This document shows, piece by piece, positions 42,599 through 51,802 of a DNA stretch of 64,000 nucleotides; position 1 is the stretch's first letter, and every line of letters begins with the position of its first letter. The notes under the pieces are model-generated. The model was not told the DNA's origin. It searched no databases and saw nothing but the letters and a program-made list of their open reading frames with translations. Source of the DNA: Actinomadura luteofluorescens. Lineage in GTDB: Bacteria > Actinomycetota > Actinomycetes > Streptosporangiales > Streptosporangiaceae. The stretch covers positions 1-64,000 of the forward strand of contig NZ_JACCBA010000001.1 in NCBI RefSeq assembly GCF_013409365.1. Reading direction: 5' to 3'. Made by a program: the position numbers and the translations under genes.

Positions 42599-43824
42599 TC
42601 CTCATCCTCCCTGGCCGGAGCGGCGTCGCCTGGTCCCCAGATCGACGCGCCGGACTCGATATCGAAGAAGTGCAGGCGGCCGGTGTCGACGCGGATCGTC
42701 ACCGGGTCCCCCACCTTCACGCGGGTGCGCGGGCTGAACCGCGCGACCAGGTCCGTGCGGGGGCTCTCCAGGTTCCCCAGCACGTCGGTCCCCGCGTCGC
42801 GCGCGAGCTCCCTGGTGTCCTCGGTGACGACCTGGGACGCCTCGATCGCGAAGTGCACCAGCACGTCCGAGCCCATCGCCTCCACGAGGTCGGCGGTGGA
42901 GGCCAGCCCGGACCCCTCGGGCGTCTCCACGAGCTCGGAGTCCTCCATGTCCTCGGGGCGGATGCCGACGACGACCTCGCCCCCGAGGCGGGACGCCAGG
43001 GCGGGGCGCTCGGTCAGCACCTCGGCCGGGAGCGTCAGGGTCTGGCCGCCGATCTCCAGCCGCGGGTTCTCCGCGTCGCCGGACAGCGTGCCCTGGATCA
43101 GGTTCATGGCCGGTGAGCCGATGAATCCGGCGACGAACAGGTTCGCCGGCCGGTCGTAGAGCTCCTGCGGCGCCGCGACCTGCTGCAGGCGCCCCTTCTT
43201 CATCACCGCGACCCGGTCGCCGAGCGTCATCGCCTCGGTCTGGTCATGGGTGACGTAGACGGTGGTGACGCCGAGGTCGCGCTGGATGCGGGCGATCTCG
43301 GCGCGCATCTGGACGCGCAGTTTGGCGTCGAGGTTGGACAGCGGCTCGTCCATCAGGAACGCCTGCGGCTCCCGGACGATCGCGCGGCCCATCGCGACGC
43401 GCTGACGCTGCCCGCCCGACAGGTTGCGGGGCTTCTTGTCCAGGTAGTCGGTCAGGCCCAGGGTCTGCGCGGCCCGGTCGACCTTCTCGCGGATCTCGGC
43501 CTTGGGCAGCTTGCGCAGCGACAGCCCGAAACCGATGTTGTCGCGCACCGACAGGTGCGGGTAGAGGGCGTAGCTCTGGAACACCATCGCGACGTCGCGG
43601 TCCCGGGACGGCACCCGGTTGACGACCCGCCCGCCGATCGTGACCTCGCCCTCGGAGATGTCCTCCAGCCCGGCGACCATTCGCAGCGCGGTGGTCTTGC
43701 CGCAGCCCGACGGGCCCACCAGGACGAGGAACTCCCCGTCGGCGATGTGGAGGTTCAGGTCGGTCACGGCCCGCGTGCCGTCGGGATAGACCTTCCCGAC
43801 GCTGGTCAGGTCGACCTCTGCCAC
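42595..43824 (-). CDS. Sugar ABC transporter ATP-binding protein (MsiK/UgpC type), operon copy
   Basis: A 409-residue ATPase with Walker A GPSGCGKTT, VFQSYALYPHL, signature [15 protein letters not shown], Walker [15 protein letters not shown] and a MOBE C-terminal domain. It heads the operon ATPase, binding protein, MalF, MalG; actinomycete sugar importers usually lack a dedicated ATPase. It is a paralogue of the protein at 37567 but clearly distinct (Thr for Ser in Walker A, different tail). GTG 43824 has GAGGAGA upstream. The leader shows one half-site GGAAACG rather than a full LacI palindrome. Confidence 0.93.
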   Translation of the reverse strand: MAEVDLTSVGKVYPDGTRAVTDLNLHIADGEFLVLVGPSGCGKTTALRMVAGLEDISEGEVTIGGRVVNRVPSRDRDVAMVFQSYALYPHLSVRDNIGFGLSLRKLPKAEIREKVDRAAQTLGLTDYLDKKPRNLSGGQRQRVAMGRAIVREPQAFLMDEPLSNLDAKLRVQMRAEIARIQRDLGVTTVYVTHDQTEAMTLGDRVAVMKKGRLQQVAAPQELYDRPANLFVAGFIGSPAMNLIQGTLSGDAENPRLEIGGQTLTLPAEVLTERPALASRLGGEVVVGIRPEDMEDSELVETPEGSGLASTADLVEAMGSDVLVHFAIEASQVVTEDTRELARDAGTDVLGNLESPRTDLVARFSPRTRVKVGDPVTIRVDTGRLHFFDIESGASIWGPGDAAPAREDEE

Positions 43825-44010
43825 GGCGTCTCCTCTTCGTCACGGCCCGTCGATACGGAAGAACTCGACTTACTCCCGCGTAACAGTGCAACAAGGAGGT
43901 ACAGGGCCGGACACCCGGATCGCAACCGGCGGGGGCACGGTCCGGCGCATTTGATACAGAGATCGTTACCGAGCCGTTTCCGTCTCAATTTGCGCTGCCC
44001 GAAAACGGCA

Positions 44011-44044
44011 CGTGGGCATGAACGCAAATCCGTTCATGCCCACG
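44011..44044 (-). terminator. Terminator of the M24 peptidase gene
   Basis: CGTGGGCATGAACG (44011-44024) and CGTTCATGCCCACG (44031-44044) form a perfect 14-bp stem with a six-base loop, 34 bp after the peptidase stop. Confidence 0.85.
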
Positions 44045-44077
44045 GTCGTCCGGGCGCGGCGGCGCCCCGGACCGGCG

Positions 44078-45199
44078 TCAGTCCACGATCACCAGCCCGC
44101 GCTCGGTGACGTTCATGGGGGTGTGGCCGTCCTCGGTGCACACGACGATGTCCTCGATGCGCGCGCCGTGCGGGCCGGGGTAGATGCCGGGCTCGATCGA
44201 GAACGCCATCCCGGGCTCCAGCGGCTCGCGGTTGCCGGCGACGATGTAGGGCTCCTCGTGCGACTCCAGCCCGATGCCGTGGCCGGTGCGGTGGAAGAAG
44301 TGCTCGCCGTGCCCGGCGGCGGCGATGATGTCGCGGCCCGCCGCGTCCACCGCCTCCGGTGTGACCCCCGGCCGCACGGCCTCGCAGGACGCCCGCTGCG
44401 CCTCCTCCAGCACCGCGAAGTACGCGCGGTAGTCGGCGGGCGGCTCGCCCACGCAGTAGTTGCGCGTCGAGTCCGAGCAGTAGCCGCTCGGCATCGTCCC
44501 GCCGATGTCGACCACTACGGGCTCGCCGGGGCGGATGACCCGGTCCGACAGCTCGGCGTGCGGGTTGGCGCCGTTCGGGCCCGAGCCGACGATGACGAAG
44601 TCGACCTGCGCGTGCCCCTCGGCGATGATCGCGTCGGCGATGTCGCGGCCGACCTCGCGCTCGGTGCGCCCGGCCTTCAGCAGGCCCGGGACCCGGCGGT
44701 GCACCCGGTCGATCGCCTCCCCCGCCTCGCGCAGCGCCGCCACCTCCGCGGCGCTCTTGCGCATCCGCAGCTCGCGCAGCACGCCCCCGGCCGCGACCTG
44801 CTCGGCTCCGGGCATCGCGCCGCGGAACCGCAGCGCCATCACCGCCCACATCCGGTCGGCCACGCCGACGGTTCCCACGTCCCGCGGCAGGCGGCGGGCC
44901 ACCAGCGCGTACGGGTCGTCGGTCTCGTCCCACGGCACCAGCTCGACGCCGAGGGACCCCGCCGGCGACTCCTGCGCGGCGGGCAGCTCCAGCCTGGGGA
45001 CGACCAGGAACGGCTCGCCGCCGGCCGGAACCACCAGGCAGGTGAGCCGCTCCAGCTGCTTGGCGTCGTACCCGGTGACGTACCGCAGATCGGGACCGGG
45101 CGTCAGCAGCACCGCCCCGAGGCCCGCCTTCGCCGTCGCCTCGCGTACCAGGCCGACGCGCTCACGCGGATACAACTCCGTTGTCACATCCGTCTCCAT
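44078..45199 (-). CDS. M24 family metallopeptidase (Xaa-Pro aminopeptidase type)
   Basis: A 373-residue cytosolic peptidase that removes N-terminal residues before proline. The N-terminal creatinase-like domain (to about 130) is followed by the pita-bread catalytic domain. The five dinuclear-metal ligands are visible: Asp in VVVDIGG, Asp in CSDSTRN, His in GHGIGLESHE, Glu in FSIEPGIY and Glu in RIEDIVV. ATG 45199 has GAGAGG and GGAG upstream; an ATG at 45217 has none. Divergent from the exonuclease gene. Confidence 0.93.
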   Translation of the reverse strand: METDVTTELYPRERVGLVREATAKAGLGAVLLTPGPDLRYVTGYDAKQLERLTCLVVPAGGEPFLVVPRLELPAAQESPAGSLGVELVPWDETDDPYALVARRLPRDVGTVGVADRMWAVMALRFRGAMPGAEQVAAGGVLRELRMRKSAAEVAALREAGEAIDRVHRRVPGLLKAGRTEREVGRDIADAIIAEGHAQVDFVIVGSGPNGANPHAELSDRVIRPGEPVVVDIGGTMPSGYCSDSTRNYCVGEPPADYRAYFAVLEEAQRASCEAVRPGVTPEAVDAAGRDIIAAAGHGEHFFHRTGHGIGLESHEEPYIVAGNREPLEPGMAFSIEPGIYPGPHGARIEDIVVCTEDGHTPMNVTERGLVIVD

Positions 45200-45284
45200 T
45201 TCTCCGATCCTCTCCATGGCATGTACCAGGATCCCAGGAGCGTCCGGACGCCGCCGACCCGGCCCGCGTGGCAGCATGTGCCCC

Positions 45285-46205
45285 ATGAGCGGGCTGATGC
45301 TGCTGGACACGCCGTCGTTGTACTTCCGCGCCTTCTTCGGGGTCCCCGAGTCGGTGACGGCCCCCGACGGGACACCGGTGAACGCGGTGCGCGGGCTCGT
45401 CGACATGATCGCCCGCCTCGTCCAGGACCGGCGGCCGGAGCGGCTCGTGTGCTGCATGGACGCCGACTGGCGGCCGGCGTTCCGGGTGGAGGCGCTGCCC
45501 TCCTACAAGGCGCACCGGGTGGCCGAGGACGGCGGCGACCAGACGCCCGACGCGCTGGAGGCCCAGCTTCCGGTCATCGAGCAGGTCCTGGACGCCTTCG
45601 GGCTGGCGCGCGCCGGCGTCCCGGGCTACGAGGCCGACGACGTCATCGGGACGCTCGCGGTGCGGGGCGCGGCGGACGGGCCGGTCGACATCGTGACCGG
45701 CGACCGCGACCTGTTCCAGCTCGTCGACGACCGCGCCCCCGTCTGCGTCCTGTACACCGCGCGGGGGATCAGGAACCTGCAGGTGATGGGAGAGAAGGAG
45801 GTCGCGGCCAAGTACGGCATCCCGGGCCGCGGCTACGGCGACTACGCCACGCTGCGCGGCGACCCGAGCGACGGGCTGCCCGGCGTGCCCGGGGTCGGCG
45901 ACAAGACCGCCGCCGCCCTCGTCACCCGGTTCGGGTCGGTCGAGGCGATCCTCGCGGCGCTGGACGCCGGCACCGACGAGGGCTTCCCGGCGGGCGCGCG
46001 CCGCCGGATGGAGGGGGCCCGGGAGTACCTGGCCGCCGCCGAGACGGTGGTGCGGGTCGTCACCGACATCGACGCCCCCGAACTGGCGGACCTCGACGAC
46101 CGGCTGCCCGCTGGGGCGCGCGACGCCGGGGCCCTCGTCCGGCTCGCCGACACCTGGAACCTTTCCGGTCCGGTCAACCGCCTCCTGAACGCGCTCTCCC
46201 GCTGA
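45285..46205 (+). CDS. 5'-3' exonuclease (Pol I N-terminal domain type)
   Basis: A 306-residue stand-alone FEN-like nuclease without a polymerase domain. The PIN-like core has LMLLDTPSLYFRAFFG, MDADWRPAFR, GYEADDVIGTLA and VTGDRDLFQLV with the metal-binding acidic residues, and the helix-hairpin-helix DGLPGVPGVGDKTAAALV. It would remove flaps or RNA primers in replication and repair. Starts at 45276 and 45297 are also possible; no clear ribosome site is seen for any. Confidence 0.92.
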   Translation: MSGLMLLDTPSLYFRAFFGVPESVTAPDGTPVNAVRGLVDMIARLVQDRRPERLVCCMDADWRPAFRVEALPSYKAHRVAEDGGDQTPDALEAQLPVIEQVLDAFGLARAGVPGYEADDVIGTLAVRGAADGPVDIVTGDRDLFQLVDDRAPVCVLYTARGIRNLQVMGEKEVAAKYGIPGRGYGDYATLRGDPSDGLPGVPGVGDKTAAALVTRFGSVEAILAALDAGTDEGFPAGARRRMEGAREYLAAAETVVRVVTDIDAPELADLDDRLPAGARDAGALVRLADTWNLSGPVNRLLNALSR

Positions 46206-46235
46206 CCGCCGTTCTCGCTGCAATTTGCGCCGAGA

Positions 46236-46249
46236 GTGTCAGATGACAC
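46236..46249. promoter_or_regulatory. Perfect palindrome upstream of the Crp/Fnr gene
   Basis: GTGTCA-GA-TGACAC is a perfect 14-bp inverted repeat 162 bp before the preferred Crp/Fnr start. It resembles a compressed Crp half-site pair and could be an autoregulatory operator; it also argues against the far upstream ATG 46225, which would place it inside the coding region. Confidence 0.4.
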
Positions 46250-46410
46250 AGACAGCGCGGTCTCCGGCGAGCAGCATGCGGAGCGGTGAGAGGTTCTCAT
46301 TGGCACATGAAGGCGACCGGTATCCGCGGCACTCGGGCCTCAACGCCCCACTCCCCCCGATTGCCGTGGGTACCGGTTCACCCGCGCCCCGGACCCGAGG
46401 CGGACGTGCC

Positions 46411-47136
46411 GTGAGCGAGCGGACCAGATCCCGCGGCGCCCTCGCCGCGAGCCCCGGCGGCGGTTTCTGGGCCGCGCTGGACGGACCGGAGCGCGCGGCG
46501 CTGCGGGCCGCCGGGCGGGCGCGGACCTACCAGCCGAGGACTCCCCTGTGCTACCAGGGCGACGACTCCGACCACATCATCGTCATCGAGTCGGGCTGGG
46601 CGAAGGTCACCTCCACCGGCGAGGACGGGCGGGCGGTCGTGCTCGCCGTGCGGGGCCCCGGCGACCTGGTCTGCGAGAGCGCGGTGCTCGGCGGCCGGGA
46701 GCGGTCGGCGACCGTGCAGGCGCTCGACCACGTCCGGGCGCTGATCGTCCCGGCGGCCCGGTTCACCGCCTTCCTGGACGCCCACCCGCGGGTGTGGCGG
46801 CTGGTCAGCGGCACGTTCGTGCGGCGGCTCGACGACGCCGACCGCAGGCTGCGAGCGCACGTGTCGGCGCAGGGCGCCCGGCGGCTGGCGATCCTGCTGG
46901 CGGGCCTCGCCGACCTGTCGGCCCGGCACGCCCCGCCCGCCGCCGGCGGGGCGATCGCGATCGGGCCGCCGCTGTCCCAGGAGGAGCTCGGCAGCTGGAT
47001 GGACGCCTCCCGGGAGACCGTCGCGCGGGCGCTGTCCACGCTGCGGCGCGAGGGACTGGTCAGCACCGGCTGGCGCAAGATCACCGTGGAGGACCCGCCG
47101 GGGCTGCGCGCGTTCGCCGGCTCCCCGGACGAGTGA
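46411..47136 (+). CDS. Crp/Fnr family transcriptional regulator
   Basis: A 241-residue regulator with an N-terminal cyclic-nucleotide-binding-type beta roll (RTPLCYQGDDSDHIIVIESGWAKVTSTGEDGRAVVLAVRGPGDLVCESAVLGG) and a C-terminal winged helix (LSQEELGSWMDASRETVARALSTLRREGLV). No Cys cluster for an Fnr iron-sulphur site is present. GTG 46411 gives the normal family length with GAGG ten bases upstream; the open frame upstream adds only low-similarity sequence. Confidence 0.88.
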   Translation: MSERTRSRGALAASPGGGFWAALDGPERAALRAAGRARTYQPRTPLCYQGDDSDHIIVIESGWAKVTSTGEDGRAVVLAVRGPGDLVCESAVLGGRERSATVQALDHVRALIVPAARFTAFLDAHPRVWRLVSGTFVRRLDDADRRLRAHVSAQGARRLAILLAGLADLSARHAPPAAGGAIAIGPPLSQEELGSWMDASRETVARALSTLRREGLVSTGWRKITVEDPPGLRAFAGSPDE

Positions 47137-47183
47137 GTCCGCCCCCGGCCGGCGGGCCCGCTGCGGCCGCCGGACCCGGCGCC

Positions 47184-47196
47184 TTTACATTGTAGA
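47184..47196 (+). promoter_or_regulatory. TTTAC-N3-GTAGA element before the RNB ribonuclease gene
   Basis: TTTACATTGTAGA lies 42 bp before the GTG start; GCC precedes and TT follows, as in the P450 copy. Fourth member of the TTTAC-N3-GTARR set. Confidence 0.4.
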
Positions 47197-47238
47197 TTCC
47201 TAGAGAGATCGACGGATTCGTCCCGTACGCTCGGTTGT

Positions 47239-48657
47239 GTGCCGCGCCGACCGCTGCGACTGCGTACCGCCGAGGCCGACGCCGAGGTCCGGGCCGGGCT
47301 CGACCGGATCCGCGCCGAGTTCTCGGTGCCCGGCGCGTTCCCGCCCGCCGCCCTCGCCGAGGCCGCCGCGTCCGCGCCGCCCTCCAACGGCCGCGTCGAC
47401 CTGCGCGACGTCCCGTTCTTCACCCTGGACCCGCCCGGCTCGCTCGACCTCGACCAGGCGATGCACCTGGAGCGGCGCGGGTCCGGACACCGCGTGCGGT
47501 ACGCGATCGCCGACGTGGCCGGGTTCGTGCGCCCGGGCGGCGCGCTCGACACCGAGGCGCGCGCTCGCGGCGTGACGCTCTACCTGCCGGACGCCAGCGC
47601 GCCGCTTCATCCGCGCCCCCTGTCGGAGGGGAGCGCGAGCCTGCTGCCCGGCCGGGAGCGTCCCGCCGTGGCGTGGACCATCGATATCGACGACGCCGGA
47701 CGGATCACCGGTGTGGACGTGCGGCGCGCCCTCGTGCGCAGCCGCGACCGGCTCGACTACGCCACCGCGCGCCGCGCCGACGGCGACCCGCGGATCGCGC
47801 TGCTCGGCGAGATCGGCGAGCGGCTCATCGCGGCGGAGGCCGCGCGCGGCGGCGTGAGCCTGCCGCTGCCCGAGCAGGAGGTCGTGCACGCGGGCGGCGG
47901 CTGGGCGCTGAAGCTGCGCGGCGATCTGGCGACCGAGGCGTGGAACGCGCAGATCTCGCTGCTGACAGGGCGCGCCGCGGCCCGGCTGATGCTGGACGGC
48001 GGCGTCGGGCTGCTGCGCACCATGCCGCCCGCGCCCGCCGAGGCGGTCGAGCGGCTGCGGCTGGCCGCCCGGGCGCTCGAGGTCTCCTGGCCGGGGAACG
48101 CCTCCTACGGGGACATCGTCCGCGCCCTCGACCCGGCGCTGCCCCGGCACGCGGCGTTCCTGCACGACGCGGCGGGGCTGATGCGCGGCGCCGGCTACAC
48201 CGCCTTCGACGGGGCGCCGCCCGGGCAGGCCGCGCACGCCGCCGTCGCCGCCCCGTACGCGCACGTCACCGCGCCGATCCGGCGGCTGGCCGACCGGTAC
48301 GCCACGGAGGTGTGCCTGGCGCTGGCGGCGGACCGCCCCGTCCCGGGATGGGCGCGGGAGGCGCTGCCGCTCCTGCCCGAGGCGATGCAGCGGGCCCTGC
48401 GCCGCGGCGCGGACATCGACCACGCGTGCGTGGACCTCGTCGAGGCGCTGCTCCTGCGCGACCACGTCGGGGACGTCTTCGACGCGGTGGTCGTGGACGT
48501 GAACGGCGACCGGACCGGCGGGCGCGTCCAACTGGTGGCGCCACCGGTGTTCGGCCGCTGCGACGGGGAGGGGCTGCCGCTCGGCGAGCAGGTCAGGGTG
48601 CGGCTGGAGGAGGCGGACCCGGCGCGCCGCCGGGTCCGCTTCTCCCGTGCGTCGTGA
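47239..48657 (+). CDS. RNB domain exoribonuclease
   Basis: A 472-residue RNase II/R-type 3'-5' exoribonuclease. The catalytic acidic cluster is in FTLDPPGSLDLDQAM, followed by VRYAIADVAGFV and, near residue 345, HVTAPIRRLADRY, the second conserved block. The protein has only the RNB domain and short flanks, lacking the cold-shock and S1 domains of RNase R, which is usual for this actinobacterial group. The GTG start follows a TTTAC-N3-GTARR element. Confidence 0.92.
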   Translation: MPRRPLRLRTAEADAEVRAGLDRIRAEFSVPGAFPPAALAEAAASAPPSNGRVDLRDVPFFTLDPPGSLDLDQAMHLERRGSGHRVRYAIADVAGFVRPGGALDTEARARGVTLYLPDASAPLHPRPLSEGSASLLPGRERPAVAWTIDIDDAGRITGVDVRRALVRSRDRLDYATARRADGDPRIALLGEIGERLIAAEAARGGVSLPLPEQEVVHAGGGWALKLRGDLATEAWNAQISLLTGRAAARLMLDGGVGLLRTMPPAPAEAVERLRLAARALEVSWPGNASYGDIVRALDPALPRHAAFLHDAAGLMRGAGYTAFDGAPPGQAAHAAVAAPYAHVTAPIRRLADRYATEVCLALAADRPVPGWAREALPLLPEAMQRALRRGADIDHACVDLVEALLLRDHVGDVFDAVVVDVNGDRTGGRVQLVAPPVFGRCDGEGLPLGEQVRVRLEEADPARRRVRFSRAS

Positions 48658-48693
48658 GCCCCGCCCGCCGCGGGCGGCGGCCGGGGCGGGCGG

Positions 48694-48882
48694 TCACCGG
48701 CGGCCGCGGCGGCGCGGCCGCCAGTTCGCGCCGCCCCCGGTGCCGACGCCGCCGAGGTGCAGGGCGATCAGCAGCAGGCCGAGGACGGTCAGGGTGCTGT
48801 TGTTGATGGCGTCCGAGGAGATGTCGGCCAGGTCGAACAGCAGGGCAAGTGCGAAGACGATCGCGGCGACGATCGCGAGCAT
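48694..48882 (-). CDS. Small two-helix membrane protein
   Basis: A 62-residue protein with two hydrophobic helices (about 2-19 and 30-45), separated by LADISSDAINNST, and a basic RPRRRGRR tail. Small proteins with this plan occur widely in actinomycetes near unrelated genes; function unknown. GGAGG lies six bases before the ATG, which supports real translation. Confidence 0.7.
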   Translation of the reverse strand: MLAIVAAIVFALALLFDLADISSDAINNSTLTVLGLLLIALHLGGVGTGGGANWRPRRRGRR

Positions 48883-49104
48883 GTCGGCCTCCGTGGGGGT
48901 CGGGGGCCCACCGCGGGCCCCTCGGCTGCCTACCGGATCTCCTCCAGCCCGCCCCCGAAACCGCGCCCTCTTTCCGGCCGGCCGATAATCGGATTTCCGA
49001 CCATAAGGACGTTCGCGCCGGTCAGCGGACGGTCACGCGGCGTCGCGACGTGCAGCCGTGCGGGGAACGGCCGTGCTTCCGGCACCGTTTCGGGCTCCCC
49101 CTGC

Positions 49105-50304
49105 CTACGGCCCGTCGGGAACGTCCGGCCCGCCGCCCAGCGCGGCGCGGGCGCGCTCGGTCATGCGGACGACCTCGCGCCGCACCTGCGGGCGCTCGGT
49201 GAGCCGCTCGCCGAACGGGATCCGGACCGGGTGCTCGACGCCGCCGTCGGCGACGGCGAACTCGATGCCCACCGCGTCCAGGCCCGTCATCCTGGCAGCG
49301 GTCGCGCCGGGGCGCCCGCCGAGCGCGCGGCAGATCGTCAGGCAGTCGGCGGCGTGGTCCTCGTTCATGTGCCGTGCGATCTGCCGCACGACGTCGTCGG
49401 TGAAGGGGCCCGCGTCGGTCATGCGACGGTCCTCTCGAATCTGCGTCGGGACGGTCAGGCCCTTGTAGACCTGGAGGGCGTTGCCGGCGAGGACGAGCGC
49501 GAGGGTCTCCTCGTCCAGGCCGAGGGCGGCGATGGCGCGGGCGTTGCGGGCGATGCCGGGCACTCCGGGCCAGTCGGTGCCGAAGACGAACTTGCGGGCC
49601 AGGCGCTTCAGATCGTGCCGGGCGTAGTACTCGGGGAGCCGGCGGGGCGGCAGCCCGGACAGCTCGATCCACACCTCCTCGCGGGACAGCGCGAGGAACG
49701 CGGCGGCGTCGTACCACCATCCGCGCCCGCCGTGGGCGAGGACGAACGTCAGCCCGGGGAACAGCCGCAGCACGTCGTCGACCGCGGCCGGGTCGGCGTA
49801 CCGGTTGACCGAGCCGGGGAACGAGCTGGTCCCGCAGTGCACGACGACCGGGACGCCCGCGTCGCGGCACACCTGGTAGGCGGGGTAGAGCTCGGGGTCG
49901 GCGACGCTGAACCCGCCGTGCACCGGGTGCAGCTTGAGCGCGACGGCGCCGAGACCGAGCTGCCGCTCGACCTCGGCGCCGACCGGGTAGTGCAGATGCG
50001 GGTTGACGTTGGCGATCGGCTTGAAGCGCCGGGGGTTGTGCTCCAGGAGCGGACGCAGGTCCTCGATGGGCTGCGTGCCGGTGGTCCGCGGGCTGTACTC
50101 GCACAGCAGCAGGGCGACGTCGACGCCCTCGCCCTCGAAGTAGGCGTCCACCCGCTCGGGCACGAGCGCGCCGTCCTCGTCGTAGAGGTCCTGCCAGGGG
50201 TGGGAGGAGCCGAACTCCTCCGCCCAGCGCCGCCAGGCCGGGCGGAGCGTGGGCAGCCGGGCGGCGTGCACGTGCGCGTCGATCAGCGGGCGTCCGTCGA
50301 GCAT
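49105..50304 (-). CDS. Amidohydrolase fused to a DUF2470 domain
   Basis: A 399-residue protein. Residues 1-290 form a metal-dependent amidohydrolase-2 TIM barrel with DAHVH (His11, His13), Lys124 in ALKLHP, VVVHCG, VLAHGG and FGTDWP. Residues about 300-395 are a DUF2470 domain (RHMNEDHAADCLTICRAL), found in haem-handling HugZ-like proteins. There is no stop between them, but Met295 has a GAGAGGA site upstream (ATG at 49422), so a separate 105-residue DUF2470 protein could be made too. The gene starts 25 bp after the FAD reductase stop, within the nirB operon. The amidohydrolase substrate is unknown. Confidence 0.85.
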   Translation of the reverse strand: MLDGRPLIDAHVHAARLPTLRPAWRRWAEEFGSSHPWQDLYDEDGALVPERVDAYFEGEGVDVALLLCEYSPRTTGTQPIEDLRPLLEHNPRRFKPIANVNPHLHYPVGAEVERQLGLGAVALKLHPVHGGFSVADPELYPAYQVCRDAGVPVVVHCGTSSFPGSVNRYADPAAVDDVLRLFPGLTFVLAHGGRGWWYDAAAFLALSREEVWIELSGLPPRRLPEYYARHDLKRLARKFVFGTDWPGVPGIARNARAIAALGLDEETLALVLAGNALQVYKGLTVPTQIREDRRMTDAGPFTDDVVRQIARHMNEDHAADCLTICRALGGRPGATAARMTGLDAVGIEFAVADGGVEHPVRIPFGERLTERPQVRREVVRMTERARAALGGGPDVPDGP

Positions 50305-50329
50305 GCGGCGGAGCCTACCCGCCGCCCCG

Positions 50330-51802
50330 TCAAGCGACGTCGGCGGTGTCCTGCTCCTCCAGCCAGGCGACGATGCCCTCGACGGCGGAGCGGCAGCCGC
50401 CGCAGCCGGTGCTCGCCCGGGTGTCGCGCGCGACGGCGTCGGCCGTCCGGGCGCCGCCCTGCCAGCAGGCGCGGATCTGGCCCTTGCTGACGTCGTTGCA
50501 CTGGCAGACGGTCGCCGCGTCCGGCATCCGCACCGGCGACTCGGCCTCGGGCGCCGCGCCGACGCCGGGGAACAGCAGGCCGAGCCGCTCGGCGGGCAGC
50601 GGCGAGGCCCGGTCGTAGAGCTGGGTGAGCGTCCCGGCGGTGGAGGTCTCGCCGAGCAGGATCGCGCCGATCAGCCGCCCGTCCCGGATCACGGCCTTCT
50701 TGTAGGTGCCGCGCGCGGCGTCGGTGAACCGGACGACCTCCACGTCCTCGTCGTCGTCGCCGAAGTGCGTCTCGCCCATCGACGCCAGCTCGATCCCGGC
50801 GGCCTTGAGCCGGGTGATCTGGCGGGCGCCGGTGAACCGCGCCGCGGGATCGGTGCCGGCGAGCAGCCCCGCCAGCACGGCCGCCTGCTCCCACGCGGGC
50901 GCCACCAGCCCGTACACCTCGTCGCGGTGCTCGGAGCACTCGCCGATGGCGCGGACGGACGGGTCGGTGACCGACCGCAGCTCGTCGTCGACGATCACGG
51001 CCCGGCCGACGGCCAGGCCCGCGTCCCGGGCGAGGCCCACCTCCGGCCGGACCCCGCAGGACAGGACGACCAGGTCGGCGCCGACGACCTCGGTCCCCCC
51101 GCCGGGCAGGGCCAGCTCGACGCCGGTCACCGCGCCGCCCGCGGTGCGCAGCCCCGTGACGGCGGCCTGCAGCCGGGTGCCGATGCCGAGGGCCGCCAGC
51201 GTGCGGGCCAGGACCTTCCCCGCGGCGGGGTCGAGCTGGCGCTCCATCAGGTGCCCGGCCAGGTGCAGGACGGTCACCTCCAGGCCGCGGCCCATGAGCC
51301 CGCGCGCGGCCTCGATGCCGAGCAGGCCGCCGCCCACGACCACCGCGCGGCGCGCCGAGTCGGCGAGGGCGGAGATGCGGCCGCAGTCCTCCAGCGTGCG
51401 GAACACCTCCGCGCCGTCCGGCAGGCCGTCCTCCAGGCCCGGCATCGGCGGGACGAACGCGGTGCTGCCGGTCGCGAGGACGAGCGTGCCGTAGGGGGTG
51501 ACCGTGCCGTCGGAGGCGTGCACGGCCCGCGCCGCGCGGTCGATGCGGGTGACCTGGACGCCGAGCCGGGCGTCCACGCCGTGGGAGGCGTACCAGGCGG
51601 CGTCGACCAGGCTGATGTGGTCGGCCCGCGTCTTCCCGGCGAGGACGTTCGACAGCAGGATCCGGTTGTAGGGGCGCTGCGCCTCCGCGCCGAACACCGT
51701 CACCGGCGTCGCGGCGTCCCGGGAGCGCAGCTCGTCCACGAACCGCGCGCCGGCCATGCCGTTGCCGACGACGACCACGCCCGCCGCGTCCGCCGCGCTC
51801 AT
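50330..51802 (-). CDS. FAD-dependent NAD(P)H oxidoreductase with a BFD-like [2Fe-2S] domain
   Basis: A 490-residue flavoprotein resembling the N-terminal half of NirB. FAD motif VVVGNGMAGARFVDEL, NAD motif AVVVGGGLLGIEAARGL, ATGSTAFVPP, and IGECSEHR near the second FAD site. The C-terminal domain (about 420-480) has VCQCNDVSKGQI and STGCGGCRSAV, four Cys for a [2Fe-2S] cluster. It overlaps the nirB stop by four bases. Proteins of this type can pass electrons to assimilatory nitrate reductase or nitrite reductase; no nitrate reductase gene is in the window. Confidence 0.9.
   Translation of the reverse strand: MSAADAAGVVVVGNGMAGARFVDELRSRDAATPVTVFGAEAQRPYNRILLSNVLAGKTRADHISLVDAAWYASHGVDARLGVQVTRIDRAARAVHASDGTVTPYGTLVLATGSTAFVPPMPGLEDGLPDGAEVFRTLEDCGRISALADSARRAVVVGGGLLGIEAARGLMGRGLEVTVLHLAGHLMERQLDPAAGKVLARTLAALGIGTRLQAAVTGLRTAGGAVTGVELALPGGGTEVVGADLVVLSCGVRPEVGLARDAGLAVGRAVIVDDELRSVTDPSVRAIGECSEHRDEVYGLVAPAWEQAAVLAGLLAGTDPAARFTGARQITRLKAAGIELASMGETHFGDDDEDVEVVRFTDAARGTYKKAVIRDGRLIGAILLGETSTAGTLTQLYDRASPLPAERLGLLFPGVGAAPEAESPVRMPDAATVCQCNDVSKGQIRACWQGGARTADAVARDTRASTGCGGCRSAVEGIVAWLEEQDTADVA

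Noticed and set aside
48658..48693. A terminator between the RNB gene and the small membrane protein gene
   Set aside because: CCGCCCG and CGGGCGG can pair, but the loop is only three bases and the surrounding sequence is so GC-rich that several equal structures exist.
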